A stretch of 64,000 nt of DNA from Poronia punctata (lineage: Eukaryota > Ascomycota > Sordariomycetes > Xylariales > Xylariaceae). Below, piece after piece: positions 11,601 through 20,702 of this stretch. The position numbers and the translations under genes are program-made. Each line of letters starts with the position of its first letter. Position 1 is the stretch's first letter. The stretch lies in contig MU401578.1 of NCBI GenBank assembly GCA_022579005.1, positions 1-64,000 of the forward strand, given 5' to 3'. The notes below the pieces were generated by a model, which was given only the letters and a program-made list of their open reading frames with translations, was not told the origin of the DNA and ran no database searches.

Positions 11601-14300
11601 TTTGCGTCTCTGTTGATGTCCAACTGGTAGCTTGGAACGGTATGATGACCCCTAGCTTGCTCAAATCCGGAAGCGCCGGATTTAGGGCGGTCTTGACGCC
11701 GATATGAGGTGGAACAATGCCATTCTGAAAGACTAGCATGGTCTTGATGAAAGCCATGATCCCGGCAGCCGCCTCTCCATGGCCCATATTGGCCTTGACT
11801 GAGCCCACTAAAAGGGGCACTGGCCGCTTGCCATGAAGACGGGGAGGCGCGAACACACTGCTCACAGATCGCATCTCAGTAGGATCACCCGCTTTAGTTC
11901 CTGTGCCGTGCATCTCCACATAGCCTACGTCATGCGGGTCGATCCCTGCCCGGCGGACAATCTGGTTGTACAAATAAGCCTGGGCCTCATCGTGAGGGTG
12001 TGTGATCGAGACAGCCTCGGCAGAATGAGAGGTAGCCGCTGATAAGACTACTGCGAGTATCTCATCGTTGTCTGCTTCGGCATCTTCGAGCCTCTTGAGA
12101 ACCACGCTTCCGACACCATCTGTTTGTTCACCATTGCTAGTCAGTGGGCATCTCCCTCCCCTGCGACCGAGCGAAGTGAAAATCCGACATTGGAGAATAG
12201 GGATGGCTCACCTGATCTGCAGTATCCATCAGCGCCCTCGTCCCAAGTCTTGCAACCCCCTGTTGGAGAGAGAAAATGACCCTGACTAAGCCCTGCGTAC
12301 ACGTCAGAGTTCGTAAGGATATTCATCCCTCCCTAAGACAATTGAAACCGGTTAGTTCAGCCAGAGCTTACAGTCCGACCACGGGTGGCCTCTGTCAAGG
12401 TTGTGATAACTTACAGTAATGGCCATGTCGACATCTCCGCTCCACAAGGCCGAGCAAGCCGCTTGAATAGCTGCCAGACTTGAAGAACACGCCGTGTCGA
12501 TACTGAAGCTAGGGCCCCAGAACTTGAGGAAATAGTTGATACGTCCGGGGCCAAATGCTCGGCATCCACCAGGGATGAAATAAGTGCCTATTTCCTGCCC
12601 TGAATTAACTTCACGATAGTCATCACTGGCTTGTCCATAATAAGTGCCAATACGCTGACGATGGACCACGCCTCGGCCGTCGACATAGCCAGCGTTTTCT
12701 AGCGCTTCGTAGGCCGTAACCAGGGCGAGACGCTGCATCGGGTCTGTTTGCTCCGCTTCTCTAGGCGACATGCCAAAGAACATGGCGTCAAAAAGCCCCG
12801 GGTTGTTTATAAAGCAACCGTACGGGGTCTTGGACGTATTATGCCTTTTTCCTGTCGGGTCGACGTGTGTTTCGACGTCGAAACGGTCGGGCGGGATGGG
12901 GCGGTGCATGTCATGCCCCTGCATTAACCGCTCCCAGAATTCATCCGTGTCCTCTGCGCCGGGGAACCGACAGGCCATACCTACAACAGCGATCTTGGAT
13001 GACCTCGTGTCCTTCGGCGGGCTCTGACCGGTAACGAGATCAAGGACAGCCGGCATCATGGAGATGTCTGAGACCACAGCGTCCGGAAACTCAACACGCC
13101 AGCGCTCCAAGAAGTTATGGTTGTAGTGCGATGGCTGTATGCTGACCAGCTGTGCAGATATCGGTGTTTGATGTTTTAGCCGACCGGTGACAGCGTCGAG
13201 AACGAGATCCCACCGCACTCTCTCGGTCAAAATCTCTTGCATGATCCTTGTGAGCAGGGTCCTGGCCTCTGTCTCTTGATAAATTTTCCCATTCACAGGT
13301 GATATCAACGGAAAATGCAGGTCAAGACCTTCTTGGAACTCTTGGAACTCGGGGATAAGTTCTGGTACGTGTTCCACGCCGTACACTCGGTTATTATGCC
13401 ACATGCCCTGGATTTTTCTCATCTCTACATTCTTCGTCTTCTCAAATCCAGGTGACTTGGAGAAGAGGGCGTTGAGGGTTCGAGGTGGCCCACCTATGCT
13501 GATAGAACGCCCAGCATTGTCGACATTGAATACGGATGCGCCACTAGTTTGGGGATATGCCTATCAAGTTCATCAGCACCTGACCGCTCGCTTCGACTTG
13601 TGCTCTGTACCTACATTATCCCTGTTGAACTGATCTACCGAATCACATGCGACTTCTTCATCCACACCATGGACGCAATACACCCAGGCACCGTTCGCAT
13701 TGATCTCATCGGGGGAGACCTCCAATGACCGGCACACCCGGTCGACGATAAGACCAAAACGAAATGATATTCGGGAGATATCTTGGGCAATCCTGGGTAT
13801 CATGGATATGCTGGGAGATAGGCCGATGGCGGCAGCCGATAGGAGGCCCGAGCCCCTTCCGACGAGAGTGGTAGTCGCAGGTGTGAAGTTGTAGTCGAGT
13901 GGGTGAGCTTCATGATACCTTTGCCAGAGACTGGTTAGCATAGGACATTTGACCGAGTAGTAGTATGTAGGTTAACATACGCGACGAAGCTCCCCAGCTG
14001 CACGACGAGAACCAATACTCGCTCAATAGCCCCTCCGATTGGCGTCTTCCTCAGCCGGACTACATGATCTGTAAGGTCGAGGACGCTCTCAAACGCCGGC
14101 ACGAGATCACGATGTGAGCGATTGAATCGGCTGCACTCGCCCTTCAGTGCCAGCGTTATACCCTCTAGGAAAGACGCAAGAATAACATGGTCTCGCTCTT
14201 TGCTAAGTTGTTTCAGTTTCCTGAAGAGGATTCTCTGATCACCCTCTGGGTCTCCCTGGGGAATTTCACCCGAAAAGTACAGAATCTTGGCCGGAGTCAT
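8605..14300 (-). CDS. Non-reducing polyketide synthase, SAT-KS-MAT-PT-ACP, no thioesterase
   Basis: Exons 14300-13981, 13930-13615, 13560-12415, 12332-12212, 12119-9964 and 9909-8605 join in frame to 1787 aa. Five short introns (50-92 nt) separate them. The start is a typical SAT N-terminus. Domains: SAT (about 1-370; His267 present but the nucleophile motif reads GRGSG, with Gly133 where GxCxG has Cys), KS (about 400-820; DTACSSS with Cys570, HGTGT with His705, NMGHG with His748), MAT (about 928-1240; GHSLGEY with Ser1019), PT (about 1310-1650; His1343, Asp1526) and one ACP (LGLDSL, Ser1748) at the very C-terminus. There is no TE, methyltransferase or reductase domain. The domain order and length match the NR-PKS group that includes the atrochrysone carboxylic acid synthases, which release product with a separate metallo-beta-lactamase-type thioesterase. 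No such gene is visible here. Expected role: cytosolic synthesis of an aromatic polyketide. Product unknown. Confidence 0.93.
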
Positions 14301-14795
14301 CGTGACAGCGTCTACCTTTGCTCGTTGACAAACCAGAATGGCTGGCCCTACACTTTCACGGGCAACGGAAACCTAACAGACTGGGGATCCTTTAAAGGGT
14401 GTTCCGTACTTGCAGATGAACCACGGCATATTAATCTATTGGTTGTTATGCGTCAGCAAGCCTTGCATTACCATACCGCCCCAAACTGCTTATCTTGCTT
14501 ACCCTCCAGTCAACATCAACGGACTATCCGACTTGACGGTCATTCTTTCGCGGACAACCTGTAAGTTATCTCCCTTTTGCTTTTGACCCCTGTTATCAAT
14601 TGTCACGCTCGGGAGCGCCATCTTTCCAGGATGTCCAGAAACCGCTGCTATGGGCATGGCCATACAGGGAGACCAAGCACAAATAATGTCGGCTGAATGT
14701 TAGATTATCGTAAGCGAATCCGTATTCGGGGGGGGCAGGGGGTCAGAAGACGAGTTGAGATGCATAAAGCGAACAGAGTCCAACAACATTAACAG
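14301..14795. promoter_or_regulatory. Region upstream of the PKS start and downstream of the deacetylase gene
   Basis: About 0.5 kb between two minus-strand genes. It must hold the PKS promoter and the 3' UTR of the deacetylase gene. I see no TATA box or repeated operator that I would name. A G-run lies near 14730. Confidence 0.4.
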
Positions 14796-15713
14796 TCACC
14801 TCCATGAGGTCATGTCCCACACTGGGTCTTCCGGTACTGTGTTCGGATGTTCATGCACATACGCCGAGATATCCTGGCATTTTGCAAGCCATATGGATCC
14901 CTCATCACGCCTCGTTGCAAGATGTTGGATTACAGTTTCCATCGCTTTGATACGCTCCGGGGAAGTGGTTAGGAATGGATGAAATAACAAGGAAAGGAAG
15001 CCTCCATTTCTGATTGTCTCATCGATCTGATTGATGTAATGTTTTGTGAGCTCCTGCCCTGTCAGTGGCTCTTCACTTGGGAACCCTTTCAGTTTGCGAA
15101 GCTTTCCAAATGCTTCCATGTAGTAGGTCGCATCGACAGTTGTCCATCGAAATGGCAGTATGGCAATCGATTCCCCGTTTGGACTAATTTTGGCTACAGC
15201 TGCTTGTTCGGCTGCGGGGCTGATGTAGTCAAGCCCATATTGCCGACACAATTTCAACGTTCGTTCCCCATGGATCAGACCTCCCGGAGGCCGGAACCCC
15301 CGGTACCTATCCACCAGAGCCTTACCATGTTTCGCGCAGTACCCTTCTATGCCTTCTTGGCCAAAGCTGCGAGCGAAATTAGAATTCTCAGTGGCCTCGT
15401 CGAGTCTATTCCATGCTTCGTGTTGCCATGCGTGCCAGGCGATCTCATGGCCTGCTCGCGCAATTTCTTTGATTGTGTCAGGATATATCGACAAGTTCCA
15501 AGACTCGATGAAGTAGGTGGCATGAATATTGTGTTTCGCCAGTATTGTTAGAATCTGTGGGATGACCTCAACAACAGAGTAGTGGTTGCCAATGTCTTGA
15601 GCGGAACGCCATATCCCACGATTGAGGTCAGCAGCTTCACCCATGTTATCTAGCGTCAATGCGATTGCCGCTCGAGCACTGTTGGGCCAAATGCTATTCT
15701 TTTTTGTCGACAT
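14796..15713 (-). CDS. Polysaccharide deacetylase-family (CE4/NodB) protein, intracellular type
   Basis: A single exon of 305 aa. The ATG at 15713 is chosen because the in-frame codon upstream is GTG. There is no signal peptide, so a cytosolic location is likely. Metal-site candidates fit the CE4 pattern: Asp22 in LTLDNMGE, and His94 and His98 in a HAWQH motif, followed further on by the RPPGG motif of the family. Spacing and length resemble the HpPgdA/PuuE-like branch rather than secreted chitin deacetylases, which points to hydrolysis of an amide or N-acetyl group on a small substrate (inference). The gene lies 0.5 kb upstream of the PKS on the same strand. That makes it a candidate tailoring or self-protection enzyme of the locus, though it could be an independent neighbour. 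Confidence 0.85.
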   Translation of the reverse strand: MSTKKNSIWPNSARAAIALTLDNMGEAADLNRGIWRSAQDIGNHYSVVEVIPQILTILAKHNIHATYFIESWNLSIYPDTIKEIARAGHEIAWHAWQHEAWNRLDEATENSNFARSFGQEGIEGYCAKHGKALVDRYRGFRPPGGLIHGERTLKLCRQYGLDYISPAAEQAAVAKISPNGESIAILPFRWTTVDATYYMEAFGKLRKLKGFPSEEPLTGQELTKHYINQIDETIRNGGFLSLLFHPFLTTSPERIKAMETVIQHLATRRDEGSIWLAKCQDISAYVHEHPNTVPEDPVWDMTSWR

Positions 15714-15932
15714 CGTCACAAAACCCCGACTTTGCCATACTATATGGTCTCTGAATCACTCGGTTATAAGATGGGTTGGCCCTAGTATTAATATCTTTAC
15801 AACACGTAATGAGCGAACTTCGATGGGTGCATTGGGTGGTGTCAGGAAGCCCCGCAATCACGTCAGGCCAACATGATTACCTAAGAAAAGCCAACAATAA
15901 CGACGGCAGAAAGTACCTAAACTAGGTACCTA

Positions 15933-16060
15933 CAGTCGTTTTCAAACGAAGTGTCGGTGGAGCCACACCGCGCTAAATCGCAGTGTACCGTTTTTTCTAA
16001 CTACCTCACTTTTTCCAATTTCTAACCTTTACACTACCTTTCTAGCCAAAAAGGTCGTTT
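15933..16060 (+). repeat. Left terminal inverted repeat of the Tc1/mariner-like element
   Basis: Inverted match to 16955-17088. It is identical over the outer part through GTGTACCGTTTTTTC and imperfect inward, ending in a shared GCCAAAAA-type word. Confidence 0.8.
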
Positions 16061-16205
16061 TAAAGCTATCTCTATTCTTTAAAACACTATAACTACTTGT
16101 TTTTAAAGGCTATATTATTTTAAAGCCATTAATGTGCTTTTTCTGGTACAAATAAGGTTATTGACGCGTATTGCACCTGTTTTTAACCAATACAATTAAC
16201 CCTAC

Positions 16206-16880
16206 GTCATAGCCTCCTAAACCTGCAAAGAGACCAGTTAACCTACTAACCTGCGAAAAGACCTGCAAATAGACCTGCAAAACGACCTGCGAAAAGACCA
16301 GTCAACCTACCTACTTGCAAAAAGACCTGCGAAAAGACCTGCGAAAAGACCAGTCAACCTACCAACCTACCTACTTGCAAAAAGACCTGCAAATAAACCT
16401 ACAAAAAGACCAGTCAACCTACCTACTTGCAAAAAGACCTGCAAATAAACCTACAAAAAGACCAGTCAACCTACCTACTTGCAAAAAGACCTGCCAACCT
16501 ACCTACTTGCGAATAGACCTGCGAAAAGACCAGCGAAAAGACCTGCGAAAAGACCAGTCAACCTACCTACTTGCAAATAGACCTGCGAATAGACCTGCGA
16601 ATAGACCTGCGAAACGACCTGCAAAAAGACCAGTCAACCTACCTACTTGCAAAAACACCTGTCAACCTACCTACTTGCGAATAGACCTGCCAACCTACCT
16701 ACTTGCGAATAGACCTGCCAACCTACCTACTTGCGAATAGACCTGCCAACCTACAGACCTGCGAAAAGACCTGCGAATAGACCTGCGAAAAGACCAGCCA
16801 ACCTACCTACTTGCGAATAGACCTGCGAATAGACCTGCGAATAGACCTGCCAACCTACCTACTTGCAAATAGCTCAACCT
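16206..16880 (+). repeat. Minisatellite of 12-nt and 28-nt units inside the element
   Basis: A dense array of AGACCTGCGAAA-like 12-nt units (variants GCAAAT, GCGAAT, GCAAAA), interspersed with 28-nt units that add CAGTCAACC or TGCCAACC and TACCTACTTGC. Runs of one to four short units alternate with one long unit. Because 12 is a multiple of three, the array yields an artificial open frame (KDLR-type repeats) that starts at a TTG codon. I do not regard it as a gene. Confidence 0.85.
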
Positions 16881-16954
16881 ATTGACTTGCAAATGACCTT
16901 ATATATGGCCTAGCTAAAATATACGCCTTATTTTATCTAGGGACATGTTTATAA

Positions 16955-17088
16955 TTAGAAAAGTCACTTTTTTGGGCAGAAGGGTGGTGTAAAGGTTGGA
17001 AATTGGAAAAAGTAAGGTGAATGAAAAAACGGTACACTGCGATTTAGCGCGGTGTGGCTCCACCGACACTTCGTTTGAAAACGACTGT
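16955..17088 (-). repeat. Right terminal inverted repeat of the Tc1/mariner-like element
   Basis: Mirror copy of the left end, followed directly by the TA target dinucleotide. Confidence 0.8.
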
Positions 17089-17090
17089 AG

Positions 17091-19728
17091 ATAATGGTAC
17101 TGTATCTATTTGGTGAGGTTAACCCGCTGGCATCTTCGCGCCTGTGCTCTTCCTCAACTGGGGTTTGAGGGTTTGGCGGTAGGCCTGCACGGTTTCCGGC
17201 GTACTATTCAGTTTGCAATTTTGGTCAAGCACATCTTCTAGACTTGGAGAATTGGTCATTTAAAGTTACTCGTATGAGCATCGCTACTCAGTACGAGTAC
17301 GGGCGTGTTGGTTTTAATGCTTATCTGTATCTAATTAGGCATAGTAACGGGAACTGGATTTCTGTAGCCAAGCCCGTTCGTTCACTTCACTGGATTGCCA
17401 CTGCCGCATACGCCACACCACAGTGTCTTTTCAGGGGCCATACCTAAGATCATACCTAAAGACGACTGAATGATTCTTTGGCTCAACAAGGTAACAAACA
17501 ACCCCAAGACCTTCACGGGTGAGCAGCTGCGAATAAAGACCTACCGAGGCTTCCTCCCGCTCCGATAACTGCCAGATTGATAGATGGTCGTCTCAAGGCC
17601 AAGAGAAGTCCAGTAAGTTGTTCTCCGCAAATGCTTGTGTGTCACTTTGTAACGCGGAAGCAAGGAGGCTGGACTCCTGGAGCGCCATTGCGAACATGAA
17701 GTGGTTTTTTTATGTGAGCGTGATTCGACGGCTGCTTGACATTCTGCGGTCAGCATTATGCATAACCCTATGATAGAAGATTATCACTGCTTACCTGCCC
17801 CGGCCAAGTAATTGTCATCAAGATAATAAACGCAAGCAAGGTAGTTGTCGTAAGCTACTTCTTCGCCTTACGCTAGCAGTCATCAGCCTAAGCAACGCTA
17901 CCTGGTGCCTCGTATATGAACCCTCCTCCATATATCAACAGACGGTCTCCCTTCATGGATGCTTCTATAAAGGCGTGGTATGCAGGAAAACTACCAAAAC
18001 GCTACAGACAGGCAAACGCAGCGGAAGCCCCTAGCCACTTCAAACTCGGTCGATCGCCATTGTGCGAATGTTATCTTTCGCGAGTTATGGAAGAAAAGAA
18101 AGAGATGTGTTCCAGCAGGCGAATAGGAAGCGGTCTTCCCTAGGACACGCAACCCCGGATTCCCGATCAAAATACTATATACGCGACCCCTCGGATCGTT
18201 GAGGAGCTTCCTCCTCGAGGCTAGATTCAGTATATGCTCTCTACTGTTTCCAACAAATGAAAGCTGATGGACGGCGCCGACTAACCAGTGGAACCGACGG
18301 CTCTTTGCTTGAAGGGTACTCTGCAGTGTACCTATTCTAGCCTAATAAGGTTTGTACGACTTGAGACACCACGCGTCACGAGGATACAGACGATCAGCTA
18401 CACCGTATGATAGTGATACTGAGGTCTGCTCGAGATGCGGCCGCATTATGGGTAGTCAACAACGACGCTATCAAATTTGAACTGCCCCTCCACCTCTGCA
18501 TAGTCTATCGGACGCCATTGTCAGACACGATTAGCTACTGTCCAACCGGACTCCTGCGGGGTATTCTTCAATTTGTACATTTTATCCCACTGTTACGACC
18601 AACCGCACGTTCAAAATCATGGCCGCCCAATGAATGGCTACGACCGCACTCCTACACCTACACATACCAACCGATCTAGAGTTACACTGGCTTTTTTAGT
18701 TGAAGGAGACACGGCCTCCATCAAAGCACGGGCAGCGAGATCATGCTACAGTCTACTGTTCTACTTACACCAGCGGTGGCATGTGAACGTTACGTCGTCG
18801 TGCTAGACCAGATGAGCACCACACAATACACTGACAAGTTCGCATACCATTATCGACATATACGTGTACAAACGCCACACTTGAACTGCCCCTGACATGG
18901 CTTTGCGACATCTTTAGCAAGGACAGCCCTATAAATGGCAAAAGATGATGCATCTGCAAAATGCTCGATAGGTAGGAACGTCGCCACCTGCAGGTAAATG
19001 AAAATACGGGATTGGATCGGAAGTGGCGGTTCAGCTTAGCCATCTATGGGGAAATGGCGGTTGCTGTGCCGAATTGAGAAGGTGCAGTTGTGGCGTGGTT
19101 TGCACTAGGTAGGTGTTTCTAGGTATGCTGTGTCTCCCTTCTCTACTGCTCAACTTCCATACGAGAATAAGTGTACGTAAAGAAGCCTATCCGAGGATTA
19201 TATCTGCAATCCACACCGTGGTCCTCAGTCAGAGATGGTACAACTATATCTAGGCCTTTCGACCGCTTCTCCTATATTCTGGGGTGTGTTTACATGGATG
19301 CGCGGAACGTCCATAGCTGATATGCTGCAATGTGACCGCCACTTTCCATGGCGGACGCCCTACGATATCTCCATAGGACTAACTTTGTTGTTTTCCGACT
19401 CCCTCCTCTTCAGACATGTCGTTATAACGACATTATGAATGTGAAGCAAAGGCTAGCAGACCTAGATTTTTCATACTTCCGTCATCCTGCCATTCTGAAT
19501 TGGACAAGAGTATGAGAGTTTCGAGTCTTCCCAAGGCCTTGCCCTTCCACGAACTACACCAATAAGTACGCAAAGGATGAATTCTACTATCCGGCTGTCC
19601 CACTAGACGTGCCCCTCGTAGTAGTTTGCGTTCACGACACGACTTTTCGCCTCGGCAAACACAGCCTTCGTAATATAAACCTGTTGTGGTTACGCGGCAG
19701 TACGCAATATATCGTATCTTATTTCAGG
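17091..19728. other. Spacer upstream of the bANK gene, no gene seen
   Basis: About 2.6 kb with only short frames and no recognisable domain. The last few hundred bases should contain the promoter of the bANK gene. No clear TATA box or repeated element was seen. Confidence 0.5.
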
Positions 19729-20702
19729 ATGTTATGTCTCTCCTGTGGTTCTCCGATATCGCCGCACCAAGACTCCATCTCTCTCGCGGCACAGGCCGAA
19801 GCAGCGGCTGCTGATCGCCGTCGTGATCAAAACAGACGCGCACAGCAACGATTCAGATGTCAGTTAGGCAATCCCAACTTATAGCAATGTAGTTTACCTT
19901 AATGACATCAACTTCTAACCTTATAACAGTGAAGAAGCGTCAACGAAAGGCCGCCTCTACAGAGGATCAGCCGCATCCTCAGAACAAAGCAACCTACACT
20001 ACTCAGGAAGACCATAGTCCAATAGGTCATAGCGAGTTAACCCCGCCTAGTACGATAAGTACGAGCCCCGGGCATTCTTTGGCAGTCTACGGCGAGGAGC
20101 GGCAGGGAGAGAATACCATCGACTGGGGCTCTCTCTTGGATGTCAATGACGGGGGTGGGGTTGACACAGGCTTCTGGGCAGCGTCGCTGGACGATACGAC
20201 CCCACTTCCTACTACACCCATCATCTTGCCTTCCGAGGAGGTCGATCAAAATACGCGGGGCAAGCCCAGCGATTCACTTGAAGGCAAAAGGCCGCCGGCG
20301 GGACTGATGGTACTCCACCGTGCAGTGCGCACCGGAAACAGCAAAGTCGTGCGCCTCCTCCTCGAGCACAACGCGGACTGCAACTCAAAAGACAGCGAAG
20401 GGCTAACCCCCCTTTTATGCGCAGTAGTCGGCGGTCACGAAGAAGTACTTGATTTATTGTTGTCGCACGGGGCAGATATAAGACAACTCGATAATTCCCA
20501 CCGATCGGCTCTGCACTGGGCCGTGTTAAACTATCATCACAGTATATTGAAGCGGCTATTGTGCTGTTGCGATGGGGATGCTTCGCTTATCAACTGGTTG
20601 AATAAGGACGGAGAGACGCCTTTATCAGTTGCGGTTGGCGCAGGGAGTGAGGTTGCTGTTAAGCTGCTACTGGAGTTTGGTGCTACGATCAATATCGAGT
20701 GA
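19729..20702 (+). CDS. bANK-type transcription factor (bZIP basic region plus ankyrin repeats)
   Basis: Two exons, 19729-19858 and 19930-20702, join across a 71-nt intron (GTCAGT donor, CTAAC branch, AACAG acceptor) to 300 aa. The join restores a bZIP basic region at about residues 29-50, with QNRRAQQRFR followed by KKRQRK. No leucine heptads follow it. After a Ser/Thr/Pro-rich linker come four ankyrin repeats (about 168-300) with VLHRAV, TPLLCAV, ALHWAV and TPLSVAV cores. This is the architecture of the bANK family, whose founder TOXE activates the HC-toxin genes of Cochliobolus carbonum. bANK genes usually lie inside the cluster they control. Here it is 4 kb from the deacetylase and 5.4 kb from the PKS, separated by a transposon. 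It is shorter than TOXE, and the start choice is the nearest in-frame ATG. A nuclear activator of this locus is the natural inference. Confidence 0.85.

Larger units (their letters stand above)
15931..17090. mobile_element. Non-autonomous Tc1/mariner-like inverted-repeat element
   Basis: Both ends start with CAGTCGTTTTCAAACGAAG in inverted orientation and are flanked by the dinucleotide TA (15931-15932 and 17089-17090). TA target sites and CAGT termini are the usual marks of the Tc1/mariner superfamily. The outer 73 bp or so of the two ends are identical. Weaker similarity continues to about 130 bp. The 1.16-kb element codes for no transposase; its interior is occupied by a minisatellite. It sits between the deacetylase and the bANK regulator gene. 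The near-identical ends suggest a fairly recent insertion that has escaped RIP. Confidence 0.8.

Noticed and set aside
16315..16740. Open frame of repeating KDLR/STYL-type residues
   Set aside because: It is only the translation of the 12/28-nt minisatellite, begins at TTG, and has no start context or non-repetitive part.
16206..16880. CRISPR-like alternation of short repeats
   Set aside because: Units are 12 and 28 nt without unique spacers, in a eukaryotic transposon interior. It is a minisatellite.
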